A stretch of 64,000 bases of DNA from Mycolicibacterium mucogenicum DSM 44124 (GCF_005670685.2 NZ_CP062008.1:3100001-3164000), one strand, 5' to 3'. Numbered from the stretch's first letter, positions 9,100-18,379 are shown. Numbers and translations are program-made. The notes: a model not told the origin generated them from the letters alone.

Positions 9100-9723
9100 A
9101 TGGGACACATGGTCGAGCAGAGCCTGTGGATGCAGAAAGTCGAAGCCGATCCCGGCCACTCGCAGTGGTACATCGAACGCTTCCGGGCGCTCGCCCGCGC
9201 CGGTGAGGACCTCGTCGGCGAAGCCCGCCTGATCGACGCCATGGCATCACGCGGCGCGCGCATTCTCGACGCCGGCTGTGGCCCCGGCCGGATCGGCGGT
9301 TACCTCGCCGCGGCCGGGCACGACGTGGTCGGGGTGGATGTCGATCCCGCTCTCATCGCGGCCGCCGAACAGGATCACCCCGGGCCGCGCTGGCTGGTGG
9401 GCGACCTCGCCGAACTCGACCTGCCGGCCCGCGGTATTCCGGAGCCGTTCGACCTGATCGTGTCGGCCGGCAACGTCATGACGTTCGTCGCCCCCAGCAC
9501 GCGCGTGCAGGTGCTCTCCCGACTCCGTGCCCACCTGGCCGACGACGGCCGCGTGGTGATCGGGTTCGGCGCCGGCCGCGACTACGAGTTCGGTCAGTTC
9601 TTCCAGGACGCCAGCCAAGCCGGCCTCACCCCGGATCTGCTGCTGTCCACCTGGGATCTGCGGGTCTTCACCGACAAATCCGACTTCCTGGTCGCGGTCC
9701 TCATCCCGATTGCGCCCCGGTAG
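9100..9723 (+). CDS. Class I SAM-dependent methyltransferase
   Basis: A 207-residue Rossmann-fold methyltransferase. Motif I is ARILDAGCGPGRIGGYL, the acidic residue ending strand 2 is in VVGVDVDPALI, and motif IV-like FDLIVSAGNVMTFV follows. The domain fills nearly the whole protein. The ATG at 9100 is 17 bp after the transketolase stop; an ATG at 9109 is an alternative. It is probably read with the preceding operon. The substrate is unknown; small cytosolic methyltransferases of this kind act on metabolites or proteins. Confidence 0.88.
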   Translation: MGHMVEQSLWMQKVEADPGHSQWYIERFRALARAGEDLVGEARLIDAMASRGARILDAGCGPGRIGGYLAAAGHDVVGVDVDPALIAAAEQDHPGPRWLVGDLAELDLPARGIPEPFDLIVSAGNVMTFVAPSTRVQVLSRLRAHLADDGRVVIGFGAGRDYEFGQFFQDASQAGLTPDLLLSTWDLRVFTDKSDFLVAVLIPIAPR

Positions 9724-9733
9724 CGTGGCACCG

Positions 9734-10375
9734 GTGAACTTCTCCCGCGTGTCCTCTTCCGTTGCCCTGACCGCCTGCGCCGCATCTCTCGCCGTCGCCC
9801 TCACCGCGTGTGGCTCCGACGAAAAGCCTGCGGCGGCGACCACGACTCAGGCACCGTTGGTGACCACCACCCCGAGCCCGGTGACCGCCCTGGACAACTC
9901 CACGACCGCAGCTGCGCGCACCTGCCCGACGGCAGAAGGACAGGGCGGATCGCCCGAGTGGACGCTCAACGGCGCCACCGGCAGCGTTGCCGTGACCGGA
10001 TCCACCGATACCGCGGCCCCGGTCGTCACCGTCAAGGGCCCGTTCAGCGTGAACCAGACGCAGGTGCAGACGCTGAAGGCCGGCACCGGCCCCGTCGTCC
10101 CCGAAACCGCGACCGTCTCGGTCTGCTACGCGGGCTTCAATGGCCGGGACGGATCGAAGTTCGACAGCGCCTACGACCGCGGCGCGCCGGCCACCTTCTC
10201 GCTCCTGCGCGTGGTGCCCGGCTTCCAGAAGGCCATCGCCGGACAGAAGGTCGGCTCCACCGTCGCCGTCGCGATGACGTCGGCCGACGGCTACCCCGAC
10301 GGCCAGCCGAGCGCGGGCATCGAGAAGGGTGACTCGCTCGTCTTCGCGATCAAGATCCTCGACGTGTCGAACTGA
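9734..10375 (+). CDS. FKBP-type peptidyl-prolyl isomerase lipoprotein
   Basis: A 213-residue exported protein. A signal peptide ends in the lipobox-like VALTAC, giving a lipid-anchored Cys followed by GSDEK and a Thr/Ala-rich linker. The second half is an FKBP domain: VSVCYAGFNGRDGSKFDSAY, then FSLLRVVPGFQKAIAGQKVG and a final GDSLVFAIKILDV, which are typical FKBP core strands. It should speed cis-trans isomerisation of prolyl bonds in proteins outside the membrane. The start is one of GTG 9725 or GTG 9734; it slightly follows or overlaps nothing upstream (the methyltransferase ends at 9723). Confidence 0.9.
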   Translation: MNFSRVSSSVALTACAASLAVALTACGSDEKPAAATTTQAPLVTTTPSPVTALDNSTTAAARTCPTAEGQGGSPEWTLNGATGSVAVTGSTDTAAPVVTVKGPFSVNQTQVQTLKAGTGPVVPETATVSVCYAGFNGRDGSKFDSAYDRGAPATFSLLRVVPGFQKAIAGQKVGSTVAVAMTSADGYPDGQPSAGIEKGDSLVFAIKILDVSN

Positions 10376-10558
10376 CCGTCATGCTGCGGCGGTGCGGCGC
10401 ACCTGTTATCAAGAACTTGGTTCATCGTTACCGCGAAACACCGTCGAGCAAAGGTGGCCCCGACCTCAACTGACGCCACAATGGAAGCGTTGGAGTGCCG
10501 CGCTGGGGAGGACAGCGCCGCATGTCAGTTGGTCGCCGCTGCCGCGACGGGAGGATAT

Positions 10559-11242
10559 ATGCGCAGCTCAGTCGGCACCGTCACCGTCGTCATGGTCGCG
10601 GTTCTGACCGCAGGATGTGGTAGCACCACGGGCACGGCCGTGCCCGTGACCACGCCGCCGATGGTGGCCCGGCCCCTGGTCGAACGGGAACTGGACGGTC
10701 TGCTGCTCAGCCCCGAACAGGTCAACGCGACCATGGGGTCTGCGGCCATGACGGTGCTCAGCGCCCAGGCCACCATGTCGGACAACAGCGCCACGATGGC
10801 GCCGCCCGAGTGCCTGGTCATCGACGGCGCCGCCGAAGCGGCGGTGTACGCCAACAGCGGCTTCTGGGCCGAGCGCGAGCAGAGCATGAACGACGGGGAC
10901 AAGTTCACCCACTACCTGAAGCAGGCTGTCGTCCTGTTCCCGACGCAGGACAAGGCGCAGGAGTTCTTCAACGTGTCAGCGCAGCTGTGGCCGGCGTGCA
11001 AGCAGTACACGCACACGCAGAGTCAGTCGCAGTGGTCCGTCGGGCCGATCACCAACGCGCACGACACCCTCAGCGTCGTCTCGACAGAACAAGACGCGGC
11101 CGCACCCGGTTGGGCGTGCGGCCGCGCCTTGGCACACAAGAACAACGTCATCATCGACATCAACACGTGCAGTCCCGATCCGGCGGACACGGCGGTCCAG
11201 ATTGCCAACCAGATCGGCACCAACGTCGCGGCACGATGGTGA
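10559..11242 (+). CDS. PknH-like sensor domain lipoprotein
   Basis: A 227-residue exported lipoprotein. The signal peptide ends in the lipobox LTAGC (Cys about residue 19), followed by a small polar linker. The rest matches the PknH-like extracellular sensor domain common in mycobacterial lipoproteins: LLLSPEQVNATMGSAAM at the start, then two cysteine pairs (PPECLVIDG, WPACKQY, GWACGRAL, INTCSPD) expected to form the two disulfides of that fold. No kinase domain is attached, so it is a free-standing sensor or ligand-binding protein. The ATG at 10559 was chosen because the signal peptide begins there; the open frame upstream is not conserved in appearance. Confidence 0.88.
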   Translation: MRSSVGTVTVVMVAVLTAGCGSTTGTAVPVTTPPMVARPLVERELDGLLLSPEQVNATMGSAAMTVLSAQATMSDNSATMAPPECLVIDGAAEAAVYANSGFWAEREQSMNDGDKFTHYLKQAVVLFPTQDKAQEFFNVSAQLWPACKQYTHTQSQSQWSVGPITNAHDTLSVVSTEQDAAAPGWACGRALAHKNNVIIDINTCSPDPADTAVQIANQIGTNVAARW

Positions 11243-11251
11243 CGGCGGCGG

Positions 11252-11527
11252 CTACCCGCCGTTGGTGACGGGGTTCGACGTCAGCGGGATGAAGCCGTCG
11301 TTGATCCAGACGCCCCACCGGCCACCCCATGCCGAGGTCCACACGACGGGCTGACCGTCCCAGACCTCAGCCGGCTTCTTCGGGGCCCACGGCGGGACCT
11401 CCTCGCCCAGCCCGGGCGCCGGTGGCGGCGGCTGCGCGGCGGCCAGCGGCACACCGAAGCCGAGCGCGGCCGCGGCGAGCGACCCCGCGACGGCGGCGGC
11501 AGACAAGGTCTTCTTGATCGAGGTCAT
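11252..11527 (-). CDS. Small secreted hypothetical protein
   Basis: A 91-residue protein with a typical signal peptide (MTSIKK, a hydrophobic core of Ala, Gly and Leu, and a likely cut after LAAAQ), then a proline-rich stretch and a Trp-rich C-terminus (AEVWDGQPVVWTSAWGGRWG). The start at 11527 was chosen because a GGGGAG ribosome-binding site lies about 8 bases ahead; a start two codons earlier would crowd it. I do not recognise the family. It converges on the lipoprotein gene, with 9 bp between the stops, and is exported to the cell wall or medium. Confidence 0.75.
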   Translation of the reverse strand: MTSIKKTLSAAAVAGSLAAAALGFGVPLAAAQPPPPAPGLGEEVPPWAPKKPAEVWDGQPVVWTSAWGGRWGVWINDGFIPLTSNPVTNGG

Positions 11528-11589
11528 GCACATGCTCCCCTGCGTAGACTGCGATTACTTAGCGTATGTAATCACATTACGCCGTCGAG

Positions 11590-12192
11590 TCAGTGCGATG
11601 GGGTGGGCGCGAATCCGGCGGCCGGCGGCGGCGCGCCGGGCGCACCCGGCGCCGGCGTGGCCGGAGCGTCGTAGTACCCGGGCGGCGGCGGACCGTTCAG
11701 CGGGTAGTAGCCCGGAGGCAGCGCTGGTCCACCGGTCTTGGGTCCGGTGTCGACGATCGGGTTCGACGACGCCGGATCGGTCAGTGAGATGAACCCTGGT
11801 GGCAGTTTGGGCGCAGGGCCGGCACCCACCGGAGCCCCGGACCCGCCGTCCTCGGGCACCATGGTCAGCTCTGCCAGCGGATTTCCACTGTGGAACGTGT
11901 GCCAAAGGTCCCGGATGTAGCCGAATTGACCTGGTGTGTTCCCCGCACCGTACTGCGGGTTCTCGATCTCGGGGACCGTCGGAGCGCCGATCGGCGGCGC
12001 GGCCACCGGGCCGCCGGGACCGCTCGCAGGCTCCACGACCGGCTGGCCCGGAGGAGGTGTCGTCGGTGTGGCCGGGTCCGCCGCAGCCGGACCGGCCGCC
12101 GCGAGCGCACCGGCCAGCAGCATGCCGCCGACGATCACCGGCGGTCGAAAACGCTGTCGCTCGGTCTTCAAAATGCTCGTCTGTCCTTTCAC
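11590..12192 (-). CDS. Proline-rich exported hypothetical protein
   Basis: A 200-residue protein with a signal peptide (hydrophobic core PVIVGGMLLAGALAAAG, likely cut near PAAADP) and a mature part rich in Pro, Gly and Ala. One less simple segment, GYIRDLWHTFHSGNPLAELT, stands out and resembles a segment of the exported protein at 55542-56006. The start is uncertain: GTG 12192 has little ribosome-binding signal, and an internal TTG seven codons later is possible. No family is recognised. It is probably a cell-wall or secreted protein. Confidence 0.7.
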   Translation of the reverse strand: MKGQTSILKTERQRFRPPVIVGGMLLAGALAAAGPAAADPATPTTPPPGQPVVEPASGPGGPVAAPPIGAPTVPEIENPQYGAGNTPGQFGYIRDLWHTFHSGNPLAELTMVPEDGGSGAPVGAGPAPKLPPGFISLTDPASSNPIVDTGPKTGGPALPPGYYPLNGPPPPGYYDAPATPAPGAPGAPPPAAGFAPTPSH

Positions 12193-12235
12193 CGGCGTCC
12201 GTAACGGGTCAGGCTATCGCGTGTACCGGCCCCCG

Positions 12236-12736
12236 TCATCTCGTTCGGGCCTGAAAAGCCCGGTACGCCGACCTGATTTCGTCGACCCGCGCCGCAGCGA
12301 TCCCCCACGGTTTCTCGACGCCGACGCGCTCATCGAGGTCCCACAGCACGCAATTCTCACCGGGACCGGCGACCTTTTCCCAGGCGATGACCGTCCGCCG
12401 GAGTTGCTCGTGCATCGGCTCCGACACCGCACCGGCGGGTGCCCCGCCTTCCGGATGATGGTGCAGGAACTGGCCGTAGGCGGCGTCGCAGAACGCCGAA
12501 TACCTTGCGGTGCACAGAATCAGGCCGTGCCAGGCCTCATCGACCGCGTGCGACGGCATACCGATCACCTGACCGTCGCGCATGGCCGCCCCGCAGCACC
12601 GCAACCACTGCCGCAGGCCCTCCGTCACGAGATCCCGTGGCTGCCAAGGGCACGTCTTGTACACCGCGTCCGGCAATTCGAGATCCGCCACCGCGGCGTT
12701 CATCTGGTCCAGCGGCCCCTGACGCGTGAATCGCAC
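12236..12736 (-). CDS. Conserved hypothetical protein with GRDP-like AWH motif
   Basis: A 166-residue soluble protein with no signal peptide. Two cysteines (WLRCCG) and the motif VDEAWHGLILCTARYSAFC are visible. The DEAWH stretch and the following helix resemble the repeated unit of glycine-rich-domain (GRDP/DUF1399) proteins, and PEGGAP may match the same family, but that is a weak family link. It starts 9 bp downstream of the acyltransferase stop on the same strand, so the two may be one transcript. The function is unknown. Confidence 0.7.
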   Translation of the reverse strand: MRFTRQGPLDQMNAAVADLELPDAVYKTCPWQPRDLVTEGLRQWLRCCGAAMRDGQVIGMPSHAVDEAWHGLILCTARYSAFCDAAYGQFLHHHPEGGAPAGAVSEPMHEQLRRTVIAWEKVAGPGENCVLWDLDERVGVEKPWGIAAARVDEIRSAYRAFQARTR

Positions 12737-12745
12737 CCTGCAACT

Positions 12746-13891
12746 CTAGGTCGGGACTGTCGCCACCGTGGCCCGTCGCCGGGCTTCCCAGCGCCGCAGC
12801 GCCACCCGGCACGGCTCCTCGAGCAACGCGTAACTCACCGCGGCCACCGCGAAACCGAACGTCGTGGTCAGGACCATCACCACCGGCAGCGCGCCGGGGA
12901 ACGTCGTCTGCCCGAGCATGGCGAGCACCATGTCCAATGCGGCGAGATGCCACAGGAACAGTCCGTACGACCACCGGCCGAGCGTCACCATCGGGGCACC
13001 GGCCAGCACACGATGCCGGCCGTCCGGGGCGTCCAGGACCAGCGGCGCCAGCAGCGCCCCGGCGATCACGGCGCCCAGCGCGGTCCGCACGATGAACTGT
13101 CCGAGGGTGGCGTGGTGGTGTGCCCCGGGCATCGCCAGCGGCGAAGCCGCGATCAGGAACGCGACGACCGCCACGAGCATCAGGATCGAACGCTGCCGCG
13201 CCAACCGGTGCAGCCAGCCGTACGGCCGGAACATCCACTCTGCCAACAACATCCCGACGGCGAACCACGACGCGTACGCCGGTAGCCAATTCAGCGGATT
13301 GGCCCCGTGATACGCCGGGATCGGTAGATATCCCCAGCCGAAACTGAGCAGCGCCACGCCCGTGATGACCGGGACCCGCAGTCGCAGCGACAGTTTCGCG
13401 ACCAGGAGCGCCAGCAGGGGCACCACGAGATAGAAGGCCATCTCGACCGACAGGCTCCACATCTGGGTGAGCCCGGCGATCAGCGTCTTGGGAACGAAGA
13501 CCTGGGTCAGCGTCAGGTTCGCGATCCACACCGTGCGGTCCGCGCTGCGGGCATCCGGCAGCAGGGTCAGCACCGTGACCACCGTCAGCAGGTACGCGGG
13601 CATGATGCGGATCAGCCGGGAGCGGTAGTACGGCGCCACCTCGGGTTCGGCCCGCAGCCCGTGCGCCGCGGCGGCGTGACCGCGCCACAGCAGAAAACCC
13701 GACAACGCGAAGAACACGGCGACCGACAGATCGAAGCGGGCCAGCAACCGGCCGACGACACCGTCGGTGTAGCCCGTCTGCAACGCCACGTGTGTGAGCA
13801 CGACACCCAATGCCGCCGCCGCCCGCAGCCCCTCGACCGCAGGCAGGAACCCTCGGGTCCCGCTGACGGGCTCGGGGGCAGGGGCGGTCAT
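12746..13891 (-). CDS. Acyltransferase 3 family membrane protein
   Basis: A 381-residue polytopic membrane protein of the acyltransferase-3 (OafA-like) family. The N-terminal motif FLPAVEGLRAAAALGVVLTH carries the conserved catalytic-region His at its end, then FFALSGFLLWR and YYRSRLIRIMPAYLL, with about ten transmembrane helices to follow. These enzymes move acetyl or other acyl groups onto sugars or lipids of the envelope. No SGNH domain is fused. The acceptor is not known. A similar gene lies at 34334-35554. Confidence 0.92.
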   Translation of the reverse strand: MTAPAPEPVSGTRGFLPAVEGLRAAAALGVVLTHVALQTGYTDGVVGRLLARFDLSVAVFFALSGFLLWRGHAAAAHGLRAEPEVAPYYRSRLIRIMPAYLLTVVTVLTLLPDARSADRTVWIANLTLTQVFVPKTLIAGLTQMWSLSVEMAFYLVVPLLALLVAKLSLRLRVPVITGVALLSFGWGYLPIPAYHGANPLNWLPAYASWFAVGMLLAEWMFRPYGWLHRLARQRSILMLVAVVAFLIAASPLAMPGAHHHATLGQFIVRTALGAVIAGALLAPLVLDAPDGRHRVLAGAPMVTLGRWSYGLFLWHLAALDMVLAMLGQTTFPGALPVVMVLTTTFGFAVAAVSYALLEEPCRVALRRWEARRRATVATVPT

Positions 13892-13917
13892 GCGCCCAGT
13901 GTGCCCGAGAAGTGCGC

Positions 13918-16464
13918 TCAGCTACCGAAAAGCCCGGCATCGACGACCCGGATGACCGGTGCGCCGTCCTCGTCGGACGCGGCCAGGTCGACTTCCACGT
14001 CGATACCCCAGTCGTGATCGTGCGCCGGGTCGTCCAGGATCTGACGGACGCACCACACGCCGGGCGCCCGATCGAAGATCAACATGGCGGGCCCGCGGGC
14101 GTCGGCCCCCGTGCCGAGGTCGTCGTGCTCGGCGAAGTACTGCTCTCCCACCGCCTCCCAGCGCTGCGCCGTCCACCCCGATCCGGAATCCAAGGCCCCG
14201 AGTTCCGCCCAGCGGCGCCGGGCCCACAGCTCCACGCGCCGGAACAGCGCGTTGCGGACCATCGCGGTGAATGCCCGCTCGTTGCCGGTCAGCGGCCGCA
14301 CCGGCGCCATCACGGCCACCTCGTCGACCTGATCGGCGCTCGTCAACTGCTCCCATTCGTCGAGCAGGCTCGAATCGACCTGGCGCACAAGCTCACCCAG
14401 CCACTCGACGATGTCGGTGAGCTCGTCGGTGCGGGCGGCCGCCGGCACGCCGGAACGCAGCGCCTTGAAGGCATCCGACAGGTAGCGCAGCACCGCGCCC
14501 TCGGTGCGGGTCAGGCCGTAGGCACTGACGTATTCCTTGAACGTCAGTCCCTGCTCCCACATCTCGCGGACGGCGGACTTCGGCGCCGGGTGCCCGTCCG
14601 CCGCCCACGGGTTGCTCCGGCAATACACCTCGAAGCAGTGCGTCAGCAGATCGTGGAGCGGACGCGGGTAGGTGATGTCGTCGAGCAGTTCGATGCGTTC
14701 GTCGTACTCGATGCCCTCGGCCTTCATCGCCGCGACGGCCTCGCCCCGGGCCTTCTTCAATTGCGCCGCAAGGATCTGGCGCGGGTCCTCGAGCGTCGCC
14801 TCGATCACCGAAACCACATCGCGCGCAAAGGTATCCGACTCCGGGTCGAGCAGCTCGACGGCCGCGAGCGCGAACGTCGACAGCGGCTGGTTGAGGGCGA
14901 AATCCGGCGGCAAGTCGACCGTGAGGCGGTACCGGCGCCCATCCGGTTCCGGTTCGGCCAGGCGTTCCAGCACCCCGGCCTGCAGCAGCGAACGAGCAAT
15001 ACCGACCGCCTCGCGGATGTGCCGCAGCTGCCGTTTCCGTGGTTCGTGGTTCTCGCTGAGCAACCGGCGCATGGCCAGGCAGGGATCACCGGGACGGTCG
15101 ACGACGTCGAGGATCATCGCCGTCGACACCCGCATGTTGCTCGTGAGCGCCTCGGGTGCGGCCTCGACGAGCCGCTTCATGGTGTTCTCACCCCACGGCA
15201 CCATGCCCTCGGGAGCTTTGCGGCGCACCAGCTTCCGCCGCTTCTTCGGATCGTCGGCGACCTTGGCGAACTGCTTGAGGTTCTCCACCTCGTGCTCGGG
15301 AGCCTGCACGACGACGGTGCCCGCGGTGTCATAGCCGGCCCGTCCGGCGCGGCCGGCGATCTGGTGGAACTCGCGGGCGTTGAGCAGCCGGGTACGGGTG
15401 CCGTCGTACTTCGACAGCGCCGAGAAGACGACGGTGCGGATCGGCACGTTGATGCCCACGCCGAGAGTGTCGGTGCCGCAGATGACCTTCAGCAGCCCGG
15501 CCTGGGCGAGCTGTTCCACCAGGCGCCGGTACTTGGGCAGCATGCCGGCGTGGTGCACGCCGATGCCGTGGCGAACCAGCCGCGACAGCGTCGAGCCGAA
15601 CGCCGTCGTGAAGCGAAAGCCGCCGATGTGGTCGGCGATGGCGGCCTTCTCCTCCTTGGTGCTCACGTTGACGCTCATCAGCGCCTGCGCCCGCTCGAGC
15701 GCGGCGGCCTGGGTGAAATGCACGACGTAGATCGGCGACTGCTTGGTCTGCAGCAGGTCGGCGATGGTCTCGTGCATGGCGGTCGTCGCGTAGCTGTAGA
15801 ACAGCGGCACCGGGCGTTCGGCGCCGGCGACCAGTGCCGTCGGCCGGCCGGTGCGCCGGGTGAGGTCCTCGCGCAGCACGGTCACGTCGCCGAGCGTCGC
15901 CGACATCAACAGGAACTGCGCCTTGGGCAATTCGAGCAGCGGCACCTGCCACGCCCAGCCGCGGTCGGGGTCGCCGTAGAAATGGAACTCGTCCATCACC
16001 ACCAGCCCGATGTCCGCCTCGGCGCCTTCCCGCAGCGCGATGTTCGCGAGGATCTCGGCGGTGCACGCGATGATCGGCGCCCTTGCGTTCACCGCCGCGT
16101 CGCCCGTGAGCATGCCCACATTCGCGGCGCCGAAGACGTCACACAATGCGAAGAACTTCTCGCTGACCAACGCCTTGATCGGCGCGGTGTAGTAACTGCG
16201 GCGGTTCGCGGCGAGGGCGAAATACACCGCACCCGTGGCCACCAGCGACTTGCCGGAACCGGTCGGCGTCGCCAGCACGACGTTGGCGCCGCTGACCAGT
16301 TCGATCAGGGCCTCCTCCTGCGCGGGGTACAGCGCGGTCCCCGACGCCTCGGCCCACTCGGCGAACGATGCCAGCAGTTCGTCGGGGTCAGCGCCCGCCG
16401 CGCGCAGCGCGGACAGGTCGGCGGGGTCGTCCAAGAGGGATATGCGGGGTGCCATCGTGGACAC
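13918..16464 (-). CDS. DEAD/DEAH-box helicase with DUF3516 C-terminus
   Basis: An 848-residue Ski2-like superfamily-2 helicase. Walker A is ATPTGSGKSLVAT, the DExH box is VVMDEFHFYGD, motif III is LLMSATLGD, and motif VI is FHQIAGRAGRAGYD. The C-terminal 400 residues fit DUF3516, a domain found with actinobacterial helicases. It should unwind RNA or DNA in an ATP-dependent way; a role in RNA turnover is inferred from Ski2 relatives. GTG 16464 is the annotated start; ATG 16455 (MAPRIS) is an equally good alternative. It is divergent from the GAP-family gene. Confidence 0.93.
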   Translation of the reverse strand: MSTMAPRISLLDDPADLSALRAAGADPDELLASFAEWAEASGTALYPAQEEALIELVSGANVVLATPTGSGKSLVATGAVYFALAANRRSYYTAPIKALVSEKFFALCDVFGAANVGMLTGDAAVNARAPIIACTAEILANIALREGAEADIGLVVMDEFHFYGDPDRGWAWQVPLLELPKAQFLLMSATLGDVTVLREDLTRRTGRPTALVAGAERPVPLFYSYATTAMHETIADLLQTKQSPIYVVHFTQAAALERAQALMSVNVSTKEEKAAIADHIGGFRFTTAFGSTLSRLVRHGIGVHHAGMLPKYRRLVEQLAQAGLLKVICGTDTLGVGINVPIRTVVFSALSKYDGTRTRLLNAREFHQIAGRAGRAGYDTAGTVVVQAPEHEVENLKQFAKVADDPKKRRKLVRRKAPEGMVPWGENTMKRLVEAAPEALTSNMRVSTAMILDVVDRPGDPCLAMRRLLSENHEPRKRQLRHIREAVGIARSLLQAGVLERLAEPEPDGRRYRLTVDLPPDFALNQPLSTFALAAVELLDPESDTFARDVVSVIEATLEDPRQILAAQLKKARGEAVAAMKAEGIEYDERIELLDDITYPRPLHDLLTHCFEVYCRSNPWAADGHPAPKSAVREMWEQGLTFKEYVSAYGLTRTEGAVLRYLSDAFKALRSGVPAAARTDELTDIVEWLGELVRQVDSSLLDEWEQLTSADQVDEVAVMAPVRPLTGNERAFTAMVRNALFRRVELWARRRWAELGALDSGSGWTAQRWEAVGEQYFAEHDDLGTGADARGPAMLIFDRAPGVWCVRQILDDPAHDHDWGIDVEVDLAASDEDGAPVIRVVDAGLFGS

Positions 16465-16520
16465 CAGCCTGCCCGATCACCGGACGCGCGTCTGCGGCGG
16501 GCAGGCTGCGCGCAGGCAAG

Positions 16521-17165
16521 ATGGCTCGTGTGACGTGGTTGATCCCCGACGCGCTCATCGTGGCGCTGTCCCCCATGGCGGTCCTGCCGCCGGTGCTGCT
16601 CCTGCTGTACTCGGACCGGCCCCGCAGCACCGGCCTGACCTACCTGTGCGGGTGGCTCGCCGGGATGGCGGCCGTCATCAGCGCGGTGGTGCTGGTGTCG
16701 CCCGTCGGTCGGTCGCACGCCGCCGCGACCAGTTCCCGGTTGCAGCTCGGCATCGGCATCGTGCTGATCGTGCTCGGTGTCGTCACGTGGCTGCGGCGCG
16801 CGCACTACGCGCAGGCGACGGGCTGGCTCACGCGGCTGCAGTCCGCGTCGCCAGTGGTCACGGGTGTCACCGGGCTGGTCTTCGCCGTCGCGAACCCGAA
16901 GTTCATCCTGGCGTGCGTCGCCGGCGGCGTGGCCATCGACGCCCTGCTGACCGCGCCCGCCGAAAAGGCCGGTGCCATCGGCTTTTTCGTCGTACTGGCC
17001 GGATCCACGACTGCCGCGCCGATCCTCGCGCACCTCGTCGCCTCGCGGTACGCCGACAAGGGCCTGGAGCGGATGCGCCACTGGGTACAGGAACACACCG
17101 CCGCGATCACCGCCGTGACGCTCACGGCCGTCGGCTCGCTCCTGGTCGTGGTGGCGTCATTGTGA
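16521..17165 (+). CDS. GAP/Sap-family integral membrane protein
   Basis: A 214-residue protein with about six transmembrane helices. It starts with WLIPDALIVALSPMAVLPPV, typical of the GAP (Sap, sulfolipid-1-addressing protein) family of actinobacteria, and has the family's conserved helix NPKFILACVAGG. In M. tuberculosis Sap is linked to export of sulfolipid; other members help move cell-wall glycolipids such as glycopeptidolipids, so a role in lipid transport across the membrane is likely. ATG 16521 was chosen; a GTG three codons later is possible. Its stop overlaps the next start (GTGA). Confidence 0.85.
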   Translation: MARVTWLIPDALIVALSPMAVLPPVLLLLYSDRPRSTGLTYLCGWLAGMAAVISAVVLVSPVGRSHAAATSSRLQLGIGIVLIVLGVVTWLRRAHYAQATGWLTRLQSASPVVTGVTGLVFAVANPKFILACVAGGVAIDALLTAPAEKAGAIGFFVVLAGSTTAAPILAHLVASRYADKGLERMRHWVQEHTAAITAVTLTAVGSLLVVVASL

Positions 17166-17956
17166 GATACCTGATGGCCGCGGTACTGCTGGTGGGGCTC
17201 ACGATGGTCTCCACCGCCGCCGCCGATCAGGTCGCCCGGCTGCGGCCCGTCGTGCTCGAACAGTTCGACCACGACACCGTCGCCTTCACCGAGGGCATGT
17301 TCGTCGACGGCGCGACGCTGTACGAGAGCACGGGCCTCGAAGGAAAATCCGAACTGCGTGAGCTCGACGCCGGCACGGGCCAGCTGCGTCGCGCGGTCCC
17401 GCTGCCGCCGGCGTATTTCGGCGAGGGCATCGCCGACGCCGGCGCGCATCTGTGGCAGCTGACGTACGAGAACGGCGTCGCCATCGAGTGGGACAAGGCC
17501 ACGCTGACGATGCTGCGCGAGGTGCCGCTCGACGGTCAGGGCTGGGGCCTGTGCCGCGCGGGCGACCGGCTGATCCGCAGTGACGGGTCCCCGGTTCTGC
17601 GCATCCATCGTCTCGGCGACATGCGCGAAACCGGCACCCTGGCGGTGACCTACAACGGAATTCAGGTGTCGGGGCTCAACAGCCTCGACTGCGTCGGGAA
17701 CCGGGTCTGGGCCAACGTGTTCCCCACCGACCAGATCATCGAGATCGACGCCACCACGGGCGTCGTCACCGCCGTGGCATACGCCACCGGCCTGCGCGAC
17801 GCCGCCTGGCAGGGCGACATCGGGGTGCTCAACGGCATCGCGCATCTCGGCGGGGCGAGCGGCAACGGGCAGTTCCTGGTCACGGGCAAGTACTGGCCGG
17901 CGGTCTACCGGGTGCGGTTCGAACCGGCGACACCGGCGGAAATTCAGGTGCGCTGA
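17162..17956 (+). CDS. Glutaminyl-peptide cyclotransferase, exported
   Basis: A 264-residue protein with a signal peptide (MAAVLLVGLTMVSTAAADQ) and a beta-propeller enzyme of the bacterial glutamine cyclotransferase family. Family features are FTEGMFVDGATLYESTGLEG, a repeated ELDAGTGQL / EIDATTGVV blade pattern, and GNRVWANVFPTDQI. It converts N-terminal Gln of peptides to pyroglutamate outside the membrane. The GTG start overlaps the GAP-family stop by 4 bp, so the two are translationally coupled; whether they cooperate is unknown. Confidence 0.9.
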   Translation: MRYLMAAVLLVGLTMVSTAAADQVARLRPVVLEQFDHDTVAFTEGMFVDGATLYESTGLEGKSELRELDAGTGQLRRAVPLPPAYFGEGIADAGAHLWQLTYENGVAIEWDKATLTMLREVPLDGQGWGLCRAGDRLIRSDGSPVLRIHRLGDMRETGTLAVTYNGIQVSGLNSLDCVGNRVWANVFPTDQIIEIDATTGVVTAVAYATGLRDAAWQGDIGVLNGIAHLGGASGNGQFLVTGKYWPAVYRVRFEPATPAEIQVR

Positions 17957-17983
17957 CGGCTGCCGGGTGTGACGATCAGCGCC

Positions 17984-18379
17984 ATGCCGAGTTCACTGAT
18001 CGAGGTCCGACGTCAGTACAGCCAGTCCGACGAGGTCGCCATCATCGATGCCGTCCACGCTGCACTGGTCGCCGCGTTCCAGATCCCGGTCGGCGACAAG
18101 CACGTCCGGCTCCTGGTCCATGAGCCGCACCGGTTTTCGCATGCGCCGCATCTCGCGCATCCCGAGCGGTACACCTTGGTGACCGTCGACTGTTTCGCCG
18201 GGCGGTCGGTGGACGCCAAGCGTGCGCTGTACCGCGAGATCACGGGCCGCCTTGCCGCCTTCGACATACCGGCCGACCACATCACGATCCTGCTCCGCGA
18301 GAGCGCGCTCGAGAACTGGGGTATCCGCGGCGGACAGGCCGCCTGCGACGTCGCCCTCGGGTTCGATGTGAATGTCTGA
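17984..18379 (+). CDS. Tautomerase-family protein
   Basis: A 131-residue tautomerase-superfamily protein. The start at ATG 17984 places a Pro directly after Met (MPSSLIEVR), which is the catalytic N-terminal proline of the family; an earlier GTG in frame would bury it, so the ATG start is preferred. [13 protein letters not shown] and [19 protein letters not shown] fit the second half of this fold. Such enzymes catalyse keto-enol shifts or dehalogenation of small acids. It lies 27 bp after the cyclotransferase gene. The substrate is unknown. Confidence 0.85.
   Translation: MPSSLIEVRRQYSQSDEVAIIDAVHAALVAAFQIPVGDKHVRLLVHEPHRFSHAPHLAHPERYTLVTVDCFAGRSVDAKRALYREITGRLAAFDIPADHITILLRESALENWGIRGGQAACDVALGFDVNV

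Noticed and set aside
13912..16533. An 873-codon open frame on the plus strand opposite the DUF3516 helicase
   Set aside because: It is the antisense shadow of a recognised helicase. Its product is Arg/His/Gly-rich low-complexity sequence with no domain.
17717..17727. An AACGTGTT sequence in the cyclotransferase gene as a KstR site
   Set aside because: It lies within coding sequence and lacks the flanking T and A of the consensus.
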